Notes under the pieces: generated by a model
The model's input: only the letters and a program-made list of their open reading frames with translations
Databases searched by the model: none
What the model was told of the DNA's origin: nothing
Shown here: one piece after another, positions 8,023 through 17,408 of the stretch
Layout of the letters: each line of letters starts with the position of its first letter
How positions within the stretch are numbered: the first letter of the stretch is position 1
DNA from: CALCNS01 sp964425745
GTDB lineage: Bacteria > Bacillota > JAAYKD01
Reading direction: 5' to 3'
NCBI GenBank assembly: GCA_964425745.1
Contig: CAYRNW010000004.1
Coordinates: 62,001 to 126,000 of the forward strand
Length of the DNA: 64,000 nt
Made by a program: the position numbers and the translations under genes

Positions 8023-9405
8023 ATGGCAACGAAGTATGATGTAATTATTGTTGGAGCCGGCCCTGCCGGTATTTTCTCTGCGTTGGAATTGAGCAAACTC
8101 CAACCCACATGGAAGGTTCTTGTGCTGGAAAAAGGCCAAGACATTACCAAGCGTTACTGCCCTATGCATGACAAGCATATCCCTTGTCAACATTGCCGCC
8201 ACTGTGCCATTACTTCCGGATGGGGAGGCGCCGGCGCCTACTCCGACGGGAAACTGACCTTAACCACAGAATACGGGGGTTGGCTGGGAGATTTCATTGG
8301 TAAACGAGACCTTGAAAATACAATTGCAGAAGTGGACCAAATCTATTTAAATTATGGGGGTAGCCCCATTGTCTACGGAATGGATGAAGAGAAAATCAAG
8401 GAAATCCAACGTTCGGCAGCGACCGCAGACTTGAAATTACTTCCTGCAAAAATTCGGCACTTAGGCACCGATAAAAATTACGAGATCTTAGTCAACATGC
8501 GTAAAGACTTGCAAGACAAAGTTGAAGTACGCACTGAGACTGCAGTAGAACAGTTTTTGGTAAAAGATCAGACTGTGGTTGGCGTTATTCTCAAAGACGG
8601 AACCCTTATTGAAGGACGTTACATCATAGCAGCCCCGGGTCGGGAAGGCCATGAATGGTTCTCAGAAGAGGCGAAGCGTTTAAAGCTACCCACTACCAAT
8701 AATCAAGTGGATATTGGAGTGCGAGTGGAACTGCCGGCCGTGGTCATGTCACACTTGACCGATGTCATCTATGAATCAAAATTCATCTACTACTCCCGTT
8801 CCTTCGATGATCAAGTCCGTACCTTCTGCATGAATCCATACGGAGAAGTGGTCATGGAGAACACTCGAGGTTTAGTAACAGTTAATGGGCACAGCTATGC
8901 CGACAAGCGCACCGAGAACACCAACTTTGCTCTCTTGGTTGCCAAAACGTTTACGCACCCCTTTAAAGAGCCCATTACTTATGGTAAAAACATTGCCGCC
9001 TTAGCTAACATGCTAGGGGAAGGTGTTATTGTACAACGCTTAGGCGATTTGCAATCGGGTCGGAGATCTACTCATGAAAGAATTCAACGCGGATTAGTGA
9101 CTCCAAGCCTCATGGAAGCGACCCCCGGAGATTTGAGCTTAGTCCTGCCATACCGTCACATGGTTAGCATTATGGAGATGTTGGAAGCCTTAGATAAAGT
9201 AGCTCCCGGTGTTGCAAGCCGTCACACATTACTGTATGGCGTAGAAGCAAAATTCTATTCCAACCGCATGCAGGTTAGCAGTCAATTAGAAACCCAAGTC
9301 CGTAATCTCTTTGCAGTTGGGGACGGAGCCGGTATTACCCGAGGTTTAGTACAAGCTTCTTCTGCCGGGTTGATTGCTGCAAGAGCAATTGCCGAACGAG
9401 AGTAG
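8023..9405 (+). CDS. FAD-dependent oxidoreductase (NAD(P)/FAD dehydrogenase superfamily)
   Basis: A 460-residue flavoprotein with an N-terminal dinucleotide-binding fold 'YDVIIVGAGPAGIFSALEL' (residues ~5-23) and the C-terminal FAD motif 'NLFAVGDGAGITRGLVQASSAG' (~430). Near residues 45-65 it has a Cys/His cluster 'RYCPMHDKHIPCQHCRHC' that could hold a metal or be redox active, followed by 'SGWGGAGAYSDGKL'. Proteins of this size and cluster are common in anaerobic Firmicutes and are annotated only as dehydrogenases; the substrate is not known. It is 21 bp downstream of dnaB. Confidence 0.82.
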   Translation: MATKYDVIIVGAGPAGIFSALELSKLQPTWKVLVLEKGQDITKRYCPMHDKHIPCQHCRHCAITSGWGGAGAYSDGKLTLTTEYGGWLGDFIGKRDLENTIAEVDQIYLNYGGSPIVYGMDEEKIKEIQRSAATADLKLLPAKIRHLGTDKNYEILVNMRKDLQDKVEVRTETAVEQFLVKDQTVVGVILKDGTLIEGRYIIAAPGREGHEWFSEEAKRLKLPTTNNQVDIGVRVELPAVVMSHLTDVIYESKFIYYSRSFDDQVRTFCMNPYGEVVMENTRGLVTVNGHSYADKRTENTNFALLVAKTFTHPFKEPITYGKNIAALANMLGEGVIVQRLGDLQSGRRSTHERIQRGLVTPSLMEATPGDLSLVLPYRHMVSIMEMLEALDKVAPGVASRHTLLYGVEAKFYSNRMQVSSQLETQVRNLFAVGDGAGITRGLVQASSAGLIAARAIAERE

Positions 9406-9478
9406 TAAAAATTAAACAATATTTTCAACCAGTGAACTGATTTTGCAAAATTCTTTGAAAAACAACATGCCTTTTTGA

Positions 9479-9507
9479 TTGACAAGATGGCTATCGTTGT
9501 GTATTAT
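9479..9507 (+). promoter_or_regulatory. Consensus promoter of the tRNA-Lys/tRNA-Val unit
   Basis: TTGACA (9479-9484), 17-bp spacer, TATTAT (9502-9507), placing the start site about 14 bp before the first tRNA. Confidence 0.8.
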
Positions 9508-9527
9508 ATACGAGCATGGTTTTGCAA

Positions 9528-9602
9528 GGGATACTAGCTCAGGGGTAGAGCACCCGCCTTTTAAGCGGGGTGTCGATGGTTCGATCCCATCGTATCCCAC
9601 CA
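9528..9602 (+). tRNA. tRNA-Lys (anticodon UUU)
   Basis: Full cloverleaf: acceptor GGGATAC/GTATCCC, D-arm with AGCTCAGGGGTAGAGC, anticodon stem CCCGC/GCGGG with loop CTTTTAA (anticodon TTT), T-arm with GGTTCGATCCC, discriminator A, encoded CCA. Confidence 0.96.
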
Positions 9603-9607
9603 GTTTC

Positions 9608-9683
9608 GGGAGCTTAGCTCAGTTGGTAGAGCATCTGCCTTACAAGCAGAGGGTCAGCGGTTCGAGCCCGTTAGCTCCCACCA
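9608..9683 (+). tRNA. tRNA-Val (anticodon UAC)
   Basis: Full cloverleaf: acceptor GGGAGCT/AGCTCCC, anticodon stem TCTGC/GCAGA with loop CTTACAA (anticodon TAC), T-arm with GGTTCGAGCCC, discriminator A, encoded CCA. It lies 5 bp after tRNA-Lys, from which it must be processed. Confidence 0.96.
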
Positions 9684-9690
9684 CAAAAAA

Positions 9691-9728
9691 GAAGACCGGA
9701 TTTCAACTTGAAATCCGGTCTTCTTTTT
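9691..9728. terminator. Bidirectional terminator between the tRNAs and the convergent gene
   Basis: A 14-bp perfect stem (9691-9704 with 9710-9723), loop AACTT, an A-run on the left and a T-run on the right, so it can end transcription from both sides. Confidence 0.9.
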
Positions 9729-9729
9729 C

Positions 9730-10053
9730 TTATTCTTTCTTTTTGGGTTTGCGTTTTGGTTTCGGCTTGGCAGCCAACTCCTGTTCATGTTCAATATACG
9801 CTTTTAGATCCGATAAAATTTTATCTTGGGCCTTTTTCGCATTTTGATCTTTTTGCTTTGTATCTAACCCTTGTTGAATGGCTTCGCTCAGTTTAGAATC
9901 TTCTGTTTCTAAATAGTCCACAAATGCGTCAGGAAAGACGAATGTTCTCTCTGCATGCTCAAACTGAATGTCAATGCGATCCTCATGCACACTAATGATT
10001 TTACCTTTACCCAGTGCTCTATGAGTGACAGCAACCCCCACGAAATCCTTCAT
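9730..10053 (-). CDS. Small hypothetical protein with a CarD/Tudor-like N-terminal half
   Basis: A 107-residue protein. Residues ~5-50 ('GVAVTHRALGKGKIISVHEDRIDIQFEHAERTF'-type, seen in parts) resemble the small SH3/Tudor-like barrel found in CarD-like proteins and at the end of UvrD-type helicases: 'H..LG.G.I..V....I.V.F....F.FP.AF'. The second half is charged and ends in a Lys/Pro-rich tail ('KPKPKRKPKKKE') that may bind nucleic acid or protein. A ribosome site AGAAGGGG precedes the ATG. Convergent with the tRNA unit. No function can be assigned; a transcription-linked role is a guess. Confidence 0.65.
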   Translation of the reverse strand: MKDFVGVAVTHRALGKGKIISVHEDRIDIQFEHAERTFVFPDAFVDYLETEDSKLSEAIQQGLDTKQKDQNAKKAQDKILSDLKAYIEHEQELAAKPKPKRKPKKKE

Positions 10054-10141
10054 AGTACCCCTTCTCTTTCACGACGTGAATCTTCGATTTCTTAGTATTA
10101 TCTATAGTATAACACAGATTCACGAGAAACAAAAGGGGTTC

Positions 10142-11353
10142 CTATTCTTCAAGAGCCAGATTCTGGGTATAACGTGCAATCGCTGCTACATCTTTGTCCC
10201 CACGGCCAGAAAGATTGATTAACAAAATCTGATCTTTGCGCATCGTGGGAGCTATCTTCATTGCCTGCGCCACAGCATGGCTGCTTTCAATGGCAGGAAT
10301 GATTCCTTCCGTGCGTGACAATAAGGTAAAGGCTTCTACAGCCTCGTCATCGGTAATTGCAACATAGGTTCCACGGCCACTGTCCCGTAGATACGCATGT
10401 TCCGGGCCAACTCCGGGATAATCCAACCCAGGAGAAATGGAATAGACGGGGGCCATTTCACCGGCTTGATCCAGATTAAAATAGGTGTGCATGCCATGGA
10501 AAGTCGCGGGTTTCCCTAAGGTCAAGGTGGCAGCGTGGTCGGGGGTATCTAATCCCCTTCCAGCGGCTTCGCAACCAATCAACGCAACTTCGTTGTGGGG
10601 GATAAACTCATAAAATGCACCAATAGCATTACTACCGCCTCCAACACAAGCGATGACGGCATCGGGTAAACGACCTTCAACAGCCAACATTTGCTCTTTG
10701 GCTTCACGGCTGATTACTCGTTGGAATTCTCGTACCATTTCCGGGAAGGGGTGTGGCCCTACGGCAGAACCTAATAAATAATAGGTATCATCATGACGTT
10801 CAACCCAAGCCATTAGGGCGGCATCGACGGCATCTTTTAGAGTTTGTGTGCCTTCCTTTACCGCAACCACTTTAGCGCCCAATAGTTCCATGCGGTAAAC
10901 GTTAAGTGCTTGGCGTTGCGTATCCTCATATCCTTGATATACGACACATTCCATACCCATGAGGGCTGCCGCTGTTGCTGTAGCTACCCCGTGTTGTCCG
11001 GCTCCGGTTTCGGCAATCAGGCGAGTTTTCCCCATCCTTTTAGCCAAAAGGGCTTGCCCTAATACATTATTAATCTTATGAGCTCCGGTGTGATTCAAAT
11101 CTTCGCGCTTCAAATAGATTTTTGCTCCGCCGAGGTGTTCGCTTAAGCGTTTGGCGTGATACAACAAGGATGGACGACCTGCGTATTCTAGGCATAAGCG
11201 TCGATACTCCAATTGAAATGCCGGATCATTCTTGGCTTCGTCCCAAGCGGCGGCAACTTCTTGAACGGTCTCGACTAGTACAGACGGAACGAATTGCCCT
11301 CCAAAATCACCAAAAAAACCTACTCTTGCTGCGTCTCTGTTTGTTTCACTCAT
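10142..11353 (-). CDS. trpB: Tryptophan synthase beta chain
   Basis: A 403-residue TrpB that makes tryptophan from indole and serine with PLP. Visible: 'GDFGGQFVPSVLVE' at the start, PLP-lysine motif 'NHTGAHKINNVLGQ' (~88), catalytic glutamate in 'ETGAGQHGVATATAA' (~112), phosphate cup 'CVGGGSNAIGAF' (~235), and 'LSGRGDKD' near the end. The ATG at 11353 (GGGTG upstream) is preferred to the in-frame GTG at 11362. No trpA or other trp gene is adjacent, so it may use free or salvaged indole. A Trp-specific T-box precedes it. Confidence 0.95.
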   Translation of the reverse strand: MSETNRDAARVGFFGDFGGQFVPSVLVETVQEVAAAWDEAKNDPAFQLEYRRLCLEYAGRPSLLYHAKRLSEHLGGAKIYLKREDLNHTGAHKINNVLGQALLAKRMGKTRLIAETGAGQHGVATATAAALMGMECVVYQGYEDTQRQALNVYRMELLGAKVVAVKEGTQTLKDAVDAALMAWVERHDDTYYLLGSAVGPHPFPEMVREFQRVISREAKEQMLAVEGRLPDAVIACVGGGSNAIGAFYEFIPHNEVALIGCEAAGRGLDTPDHAATLTLGKPATFHGMHTYFNLDQAGEMAPVYSISPGLDYPGVGPEHAYLRDSGRGTYVAITDDEAVEAFTLLSRTEGIIPAIESSHAVAQAMKIAPTMRKDQILLINLSGRGDKDVAAIARYTQNLALEE

Positions 11354-11427
11354 GGTTTTCACCCGATTTCATCTGATGGCATGAAACAATCCTTTCTTTT
11401 TTTGTTGCGGTGTGGTTCGCATGGTAT

Positions 11428-11712
11428 AAAAAAAGCCTTCATCCCCTACGAAGGGACAAAGGCTTAAAAAGCTTCTGCGGTACCACCCAATTTGACAACT
11501 GTGACGTTGCCCACTTTATCGCATACCATCATATGCGCTTCCCTAGGTAACGGAGGAAGTTGCCGTCAGTGCCTACTCTCGCAAAGAAATGCTTTACGAT
11601 TTCTGACTGCCCTCACAAGTCCATTCGACAAAAGGGTTGTTACCGCACTCCCAGCAACGGCGGCTCTCTGGAAACAATCATTTTTGTGTACTCGTCTTGT
11701 TCAATGGTTTGT
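11428..11712 (-). promoter_or_regulatory. T-box riboswitch, tryptophan specifier, in front of trpB
   Basis: Reading the - strand: Stem I with the AG-bulge-like 'CAGAGAG' and distal 'GCTGGGAG' loops, specifier region 'GAATGGACTT' with UGG (Trp) at 11623-11621, then the T-box core 'GGGTGGTACCGC' (11488-11477) and a terminator hairpin with T-run at 11465-11428. Uncharged tRNA-Trp would pair with the core and prevent termination. The specifier agrees with the downstream product. Confidence 0.92.
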
Positions 11713-11716
11713 GATG

Positions 11717-11745
11717 ATTATAATCTGTGAAATCCTCCTTGTCAA
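11717..11745 (-). promoter_or_regulatory. Consensus promoter of the T-box/trpB transcript
   Basis: On the - strand TTGACA (11745-11740), 17-bp spacer, TATAAT (11722-11717): a perfect match to the sigma-A consensus, immediately before the T-box leader. Confidence 0.88.
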
Positions 11746-11772
11746 GGGGGTTCTTACGATTTTTTTCGCAGC

Positions 11773-11785
11773 GGGGTCTGACCCC
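11773..11785. terminator. Short GGGGTC-A-GACCCC palindrome after sbcC
   Basis: A 6-bp perfect palindrome with one central base, flanked on the right by T-run/A-run sequence. It lies 17 bp past the sbcC stop, so a weak terminator or a small dispersed repeat is possible. Confidence 0.4.
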
Positions 11786-11801
11786 TTTTTAAAAAATCCT
11801 C

Positions 11802-14594
11802 CTAATACTCTAATCGGACACTGCTTCCTTCCGGTCGCTTGCTGACGATGATTTTTTTGTCGATGCGTTCTCGCAGTTCGCTGACATGGGAGATAATCCC
11901 CACCAATCGGCTGCCTTCGCTCAGTTGCATCAACATTTGAATGGCTTTTTCCAAAGATTCCGCATCCAAGGATCCAAACCCTTCATCGATAAACATGGTG
12001 TCGATCTCAACCCCGCCGCTGTGTTGTTGCACCACGTCGGACAATCCCAAGGCTAAGGCTAACGAAGCTTCAAAGGATTCCCCGCCGGAAAGCGTTTTGA
12101 CACTCCTCAATTTTCCGGTATGGGCATCGTGAACCACCAAGTCTAAGCCACTCTTACTACGCATATCGATTGGCTCTTCCGAACGATGCAGCCGATAACG
12201 GTAATTGGTCATGATCCCTAATCTGAGATTCGCTGCTTGAATAATGCGATTGAAGTAAAATCCTTGCACATACGCCTCGAAGGTAAGGCGTTCTAAGCCT
12301 TTTGCCTGGCCGTTGGCGGTCGCGGCTAATTCCTGCACTAAGAAAAGCTCTTCTTCCATGGCGGCCATCTCTTTGCCTTGCTTTTCAATTCCGCGAATCA
12401 ACGCTTGGTGCTTCTGCAACCGCAACTCATGCAACAAGATCTCTTCTTCCAACCTCGTTTTCTCTTCTAGCTTTTGATTCTTTTCTGCTTCTACCTTTAA
12501 AACCTCGAGCACCGGTCGTTGAGCTAACTGCTTTTCTAAGGCTTCGATTTGACCCAAAGATTGATCCAGATAGCCTTGTTGCCGACGAAGCTCCTGCTCC
12601 GCATTCTCCAACTCCCTCTTGAGGCGTGTCGACTCATTGGTTTTTGTTTGAATCAAGTTGTTGACCTGCGCTAAATTCTCGTAGGGAAGTTCCTTGCGGA
12701 GGGTCTCGATTTGCAACTTTTTTTGGGTAATGGTTTCGGTGAGAGCTGTGACCTTATTCGACAACTGCACAACATCGGTTAAGGCTTGCGTATGATCACC
12801 TTGCAGTCTTTCCATGCGCTTCTTGCTGAGAATCGCTTGTTGCCAGGCTTGCTCGGCTTCTTTCAACTCTTGCTGACGATTTTTTTGTAATCGTTCAACC
12901 TCTTGTAAGCCCTTTTGGATTAAGGGTTCCCATCTTACGGTATCACGGGCTTCCTCTTCCGGTGCCCATTGATTCTGGATTAGACAATCCTCGATTTGTT
13001 GACGTATCAGCTCAAGACTGCTGCGATAACCGGCTGCTTTTTCCGAAGCACTGTGCCGGCGTTGCTGTAAGCGCTTTTCTTGTGCTTCTTCCGCTTGTAA
13101 AACATCATCATCGATATCATCCCCGGTGACCATGGCCGGACTGGGATGGTCTACAGCCCCGCAAACCGGACAAGGCTGTCCTACACTCAACTGTTTGGCC
13201 AATAAGCCGGCTTGGGCCCGATAAAAACGGCTTCTCAGATCTTGAACAAGATCGACTTGGTGTTGGTGCTCTTGCTCAGCCTGTAGCACTTCGGATTGTT
13301 GACGTTTCAGATTTTGTTCGTTCAGCACATAGGTTTGCCATTGCCTGTGAAGGCTTTTCCAGCGTTCGCTTTCTTGTTGAGCTTGTTCTACTAGAGCTTT
13401 GGCTGCTTCAACGGCTCCCTCTTTTCCATCGACCTCAGCCAGAGTTTTACGAAGCTGCTCGATTTCTTGAACCAAGTGCTGAATTTCATCTTGTTTTCCT
13501 CGGTGCCTCGTCTGAGCGATGGCGCTTTCCTTTTCTAGAGTGGACATCTCTTGTTCCAAGTTCGATAATGTCTGAAACTTTGGCAACATCTGACGGAGCA
13601 CAACCAACTCTTGCAACAATCTTTCGATGCTACTCTCCGAAGCTTTGGCTTCTTTTTGCCTGATTAGCGCCTGTTCAACCGCAGTTTTCAAGGTTTGCTC
13701 TTTGGCTTGTTCGATTTGGAGCTGTTGTTGCAACTTCTGCTGTGCTTGTGCTTCTTGTAACTGCCGTTCCAAGCGGTTCAGTTCTTCGGTGAGTACGTTC
13801 TTCTGCTCCTGTAACCCCGCAATTTGCTTGGCATCTAAGGCATTGCCTTGCTTTAACAAGTCACACAAACGCAGCCAATTTTGAGCATTGGCCTCTTGCT
13901 GCCACTGCTTGAGTGATTCGCTCCGAAGGGAATCTTCTTCAGTGAGAGGTTTTGTGTCTGCCTGGAGGGCTTCTTGGAGGATTGCTCGTTTCAGATCTCC
14001 ATGCTGCTTATTCAATTCATCGGCAGCCCGTTTGAGATCATCTTGCAATTTTAGGCAATATTGGGTATGAAATAGCCTTCGGAAAATCTCGCTGCGGTTA
14101 CCGGTATCGGCTAAAAGTAATCTTAGAAAATCCCCTTGTGCAATCATCACAATTTGAGAAAACTGATCGTGATTGATGCCTAAAATATCTTCCACCGCTT
14201 GGGTGACCAATTTACGATTGCTCTGGGTATGACCATCGGGATACACCAAATACGCATCGGCTTCCGCTTTGGTCTCCTTCTGACCTCGTTTGGAAGGACG
14301 CATATATTCTAAATTGCGATTCACCGTGTACACTTTTCCGGCGTATGAAAATTCGAGCTCCACTTCGGTTTTAACATCGGGCGGAGCATAATCGCTGCGT
14401 AACATCTTGGAGTCGCGATTCACACCGCTGGCTTCTCCGAACAATGCATAGGCGATTGCATCGAAAATCATCGTCTTTCCTGCTCCGGTATCTCCGGCAA
14501 TCAGAAATAAGCCACGATCTAGGGCGGCAAAATCAATTTCAACCCGTTGGGCATAGGGCCCGAACGCTTGCATAGTCAGCTTGATCGGTTTCAC
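11802..14594 (-). CDS. sbcC: Exonuclease subunit SbcC
   Basis: A 930-residue SMC/Rad50-type ATPase. The N-terminal head carries 'FLIAGDTGAGKTMIFDAIAYALFG' (Walker A ~34-41; quoted only as family motif), with Q-loop 'IAQGDFLRLL' near 150. Two long coiled-coil arms flank a zinc hook with CPVC at about residue 465. The C-terminal head has the ABC signature 'LSGGESFEASLALALGLSD' (~830) and Walker B 'TMFIDEGFGSLD'. With SbcD it cleaves hairpins and processes DNA ends. Its start overlaps the sbcD stop by 4 bp, which implies coupled translation. Confidence 0.95.
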   Translation of the reverse strand: MKPIKLTMQAFGPYAQRVEIDFAALDRGLFLIAGDTGAGKTMIFDAIAYALFGEASGVNRDSKMLRSDYAPPDVKTEVELEFSYAGKVYTVNRNLEYMRPSKRGQKETKAEADAYLVYPDGHTQSNRKLVTQAVEDILGINHDQFSQIVMIAQGDFLRLLLADTGNRSEIFRRLFHTQYCLKLQDDLKRAADELNKQHGDLKRAILQEALQADTKPLTEEDSLRSESLKQWQQEANAQNWLRLCDLLKQGNALDAKQIAGLQEQKNVLTEELNRLERQLQEAQAQQKLQQQLQIEQAKEQTLKTAVEQALIRQKEAKASESSIERLLQELVVLRQMLPKFQTLSNLEQEMSTLEKESAIAQTRHRGKQDEIQHLVQEIEQLRKTLAEVDGKEGAVEAAKALVEQAQQESERWKSLHRQWQTYVLNEQNLKRQQSEVLQAEQEHQHQVDLVQDLRSRFYRAQAGLLAKQLSVGQPCPVCGAVDHPSPAMVTGDDIDDDVLQAEEAQEKRLQQRRHSASEKAAGYRSSLELIRQQIEDCLIQNQWAPEEEARDTVRWEPLIQKGLQEVERLQKNRQQELKEAEQAWQQAILSKKRMERLQGDHTQALTDVVQLSNKVTALTETITQKKLQIETLRKELPYENLAQVNNLIQTKTNESTRLKRELENAEQELRRQQGYLDQSLGQIEALEKQLAQRPVLEVLKVEAEKNQKLEEKTRLEEEILLHELRLQKHQALIRGIEKQGKEMAAMEEELFLVQELAATANGQAKGLERLTFEAYVQGFYFNRIIQAANLRLGIMTNYRYRLHRSEEPIDMRSKSGLDLVVHDAHTGKLRSVKTLSGGESFEASLALALGLSDVVQQHSGGVEIDTMFIDEGFGSLDAESLEKAIQMLMQLSEGSRLVGIISHVSELRERIDKKIIVSKRPEGSSVRLEY

Positions 14595-15733
14595 ATCTTC
14601 ACCTCCTCTTGAGCTTGCAGAAAGCGCCGCAAGATGGCATCGGAAGCCTCACTCAACGGCCGCTGCTGTTGTTGCATATAGAAGCTCCGAAAAAGCTCGT
14701 AAGGAGATTCAAACTGAACCGGCTCCATGGCTCCTAGCTGATCTCTCATTTGTGTATCGTGCAAAAATTCTAGGCGCATCACATTGGGGTAGGTTCCTCG
14801 CAGCTTAGCCATGGCATCGATCACAGCAACATCGGTTAACGTCACTTGTAAATAATCTTCGCTTTGCTGACCGGCAACAAATTCCGGTGAAAGTACTTCC
14901 TCGAGAGAGCCTTGGATGCTACGCATGGCATGCTTGGGGTGCAGTGGCAGTAATTCGATTTCCACATCGCCTTTGCTCTTAATATGTACTAGGGGTACCG
15001 TTTTGGGTTGGTTCGCCTCTGAAAAAGAATAGGCTAAGGGGGAGCCACTGTAGCGAATGGTTTCGCGGCTGATTTTTTGAGGTTTATGTAAGTGACCCAA
15101 TGCGACGTAATCAAAGGCGTTGAATACGCCGACATCGATTTGGTCCACACCCCCTACCACAAGCGTTTCCGATTCGCTGCGTTCCGGTGTGGTCGAACCA
15201 CCGGCCACAAACTGATGCGCCAGCAGAATATGGCGCGTGTTTTCTTTAAGAGGATGCTGTTCGAGTACTTTGGCAATGGCTGCCTGATAATCGTGCGGCT
15301 CGACTTCAGGGTAAAAGGGACGCACCTGCATCGGTTTTAAAAAGGGCATCAGGTGAATCTGTAGCTCCCCGTATTCATCTTCTACGGTAACCGTTTTCAA
15401 TTGACCGTCGTAGAGTGGAGAAAGATGGATGTTCGAATCGGCCATAATCCGGCTGCCATAGGCGATACGTTCGGCGGCGTCGTGATTTCCACTCACGGCA
15501 CAGCAGAGTAAATTGCGTTTGCGAATCTCGGTGAGGAAGGAGTCGAATAATTCAACCGCTTCACCGCTGGGCTGCAACTTGTCGTAGATATCACCACTAA
15601 TCAAGAGACCGTTGACCTCGTGCTGATCGGCCAATTGCAAAATCTGCTGTAAAATCAGCCGCTGATCTTCCAATAACGAAAATTCATGGATCCGCTTGCC
15701 GATGTGCAAATCGGATAGGTGCAGGAATTTCAT
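14591..15733 (-). CDS. sbcD: Exonuclease subunit SbcD
   Basis: A 380-residue Mre11-type calcineurin-like nuclease. Motifs for two metal ions are in order: 'MKFLHLSDLHIGK', 'LLISGDIYDK', 'CAVSGNHDAAERI', 'LLAHQF', and 'YVALGHLHKPQ'. The C-terminal part (after ~270) would contact SbcC. I take the ATG at 15733: GGGAGGAG is well placed before it, and the longer reading from 15757 adds eight residues not found in the family. Confidence 0.95.
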   Translation of the reverse strand: MKFLHLSDLHIGKRIHEFSLLEDQRLILQQILQLADQHEVNGLLISGDIYDKLQPSGEAVELFDSFLTEIRKRNLLCCAVSGNHDAAERIAYGSRIMADSNIHLSPLYDGQLKTVTVEDEYGELQIHLMPFLKPMQVRPFYPEVEPHDYQAAIAKVLEQHPLKENTRHILLAHQFVAGGSTTPERSESETLVVGGVDQIDVGVFNAFDYVALGHLHKPQKISRETIRYSGSPLAYSFSEANQPKTVPLVHIKSKGDVEIELLPLHPKHAMRSIQGSLEEVLSPEFVAGQQSEDYLQVTLTDVAVIDAMAKLRGTYPNVMRLEFLHDTQMRDQLGAMEPVQFESPYELFRSFYMQQQQRPLSEASDAILRRFLQAQEEVKM

Positions 15734-15810
15734 AAGGCGATGCTCCTCCCTTATCATGCAGAATTTATTCCTTTTTATTATACCATTTCGGTGAATGCTG
15801 TCAACGCAGT

Positions 15811-15848
15811 TAAAAACAGGCTGCCTCCGTAAAACGGAAGCAACCTGT
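15811..15848 (-). terminator. Intrinsic terminator after the M32 carboxypeptidase gene
   Basis: On the - strand a 14-bp stem with a few G-U pairs (15848-15835 with 15829-15816), loop TTTTA, and a run of five T. It begins about 40 bp after the stop of the gene at 15887. Confidence 0.8.
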
Positions 15849-15886
15849 GAGGTTCATGTGCGAGCGCCGATTGAAAAAATCTTAGT

Positions 15887-17380
15887 TTAGAAATAAATCT
15901 CGGTGTATTTCTCTTTGAGGAAACGGACATAATGTTGTGGGTCAAACGATGAACCGGTGGCTTGGACCATGAGTTCATCCGGCGTGAGTAAGCCGCCATG
16001 ACGATGGATCTTGTCTTTTAACCAGGCATTGATTGTCTCCATGCGGTCATTGGCGATTTCACGTTCTACATCGATCTCATTGCAGAGTGCGTAGTAGAAT
16101 TGTGCTCCGTAAGCGGTGCCGAGAGCATAGGTTGGGAAGTAACCAAAGGAGCCATTGGCCCAATGGGTATCTTGTAATATGCCTTCGGTGTCGGTTTTAG
16201 GACGAACGCCTAAGTAGGACTCGATCTTATCGTTCCACATTTCCGGTAATTTATTGATATCGTAATCACCCGACATGATTTCACGTTCCAATTCGTAACG
16301 AACCATGATATGGCTGGAATAAGTGAGTTCATCGGCATCCAAACGAATCAAGCCTGGTTTGCTGCGGTTTGCCATGCGGTAAAAAGAATCGGGGTCGAAG
16401 CCGGCCAATTGCACCGGGAAAATGGTTTGCAGTTTGTAGAAATGGCGTTGCCAGAACGCGCGGCTACGACCTACATAGTTCTCGTAGAAGCGTGATTGGC
16501 TCTCACCTATACCCATGCCTGCTCCACCAATATTCTTGCCTTCATGGGCAGGGTCGCCCTGCTGAGAGTGAATGGCATGACCCATCTCATGCATTCCCAG
16601 GAAGATGGAGGCAGGGAGGTAATTTTCCAGATAACGGGCAGTGACGCGAACATCATTATAAGAAGCACCACTGGTAAAAGGATGAGCGGATTCGCTGATC
16701 ATACCGCGCTTTAGATCATAACGAAGCGCTCCGGCTAAATATTCTAAGAACTTGCGTTGGTCGGCTTTCGGGTAGTATTGATACAGGGCACTGTCGTCAA
16801 TCTTTCGGCCTTCGGCATGTACTTTTTTGGTAAAAGGCACTAAATCACTGCGTAAGGTGCCAAAGAAATGGTCATACCGCTCAATGGTCATGCCTTCTTC
16901 GTAATCGTCTAAGAGGGTATTATACGGGTGATCCACAAAGCCACGATATTCGGCTGATTTTTTGTTGTGCTCAATGTTCTTCGCTAAATAGGGAGCAAAC
17001 ATGGCAAAATCATTTTTCTTTTTAGCTTCTTCCCAAACTCTTTGGGCTTTGGCGGTATCTTGCTGACGTGCAACCATTTCTTCTTTGGGTACTTTTTCGA
17101 ATTTACGAATTGCTTTCAGAAATTTTCCGGCCGCTACTTTGTCGAGAGCGTCGATATCATCCATTTGGCTTACTTTTTCAAGCATTTCGAGGTTTTTGGG
17201 GTCACGTTGCATGCTCATATTATCGGTTGCTAAAATTCCCAACATCTTGTTGCGATAAGCAGCCGACATCGGCGGTGCAGCAGTAGAAGCATCCCAACTG
17301 ATGTGGAACATTGCGAAGCGGAAGGCGGCCATGTGGTTTTGGTAGTCTTTAAACTGTTTGATCAACAAATCTTTGTCCAT
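15887..17380 (-). CDS. M32 family metallocarboxypeptidase
   Basis: A 497-residue protein of the M32 (carboxypeptidase Taq) family, which removes C-terminal residues from peptides using a metal. The zinc motif HEMGH is at about residue 263 ('FLGMHEMGHAIHSQ'), with the conserved 'GIGESQSRFYEN' (third ligand glutamate) about 25 residues later. Other family blocks: 'DVRVTARYLE', 'DELTYSSHIMVRYELER' and 'GSFGYFPTYALG'. Length is normal. Cytoplasmic (no signal). It follows the M20 amidohydrolase gene by 28 bp; the two could cooperate in peptide and amino-acid use. Confidence 0.93.
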   Translation of the reverse strand: MDKDLLIKQFKDYQNHMAAFRFAMFHISWDASTAAPPMSAAYRNKMLGILATDNMSMQRDPKNLEMLEKVSQMDDIDALDKVAAGKFLKAIRKFEKVPKEEMVARQQDTAKAQRVWEEAKKKNDFAMFAPYLAKNIEHNKKSAEYRGFVDHPYNTLLDDYEEGMTIERYDHFFGTLRSDLVPFTKKVHAEGRKIDDSALYQYYPKADQRKFLEYLAGALRYDLKRGMISESAHPFTSGASYNDVRVTARYLENYLPASIFLGMHEMGHAIHSQQGDPAHEGKNIGGAGMGIGESQSRFYENYVGRSRAFWQRHFYKLQTIFPVQLAGFDPDSFYRMANRSKPGLIRLDADELTYSSHIMVRYELEREIMSGDYDINKLPEMWNDKIESYLGVRPKTDTEGILQDTHWANGSFGYFPTYALGTAYGAQFYYALCNEIDVEREIANDRMETINAWLKDKIHRHGGLLTPDELMVQATGSSFDPQHYVRFLKEKYTEIYF

Positions 17381-17408
17381 GAGAGTTCCCCTTTCTTGGT
17401 CTGTGTTA

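Noticed and set aside
9479..9847. Open frame of 122 codons across the tRNA genes
   Set aside because: It runs through two perfect tRNAs and a terminator and has no protein-like composition.
13627..14070. Cys/Ser-rich frames on the + strand
   Set aside because: They are mirror frames of the sbcC coiled-coil region, caused by its Gln/Leu/Lys codon use.
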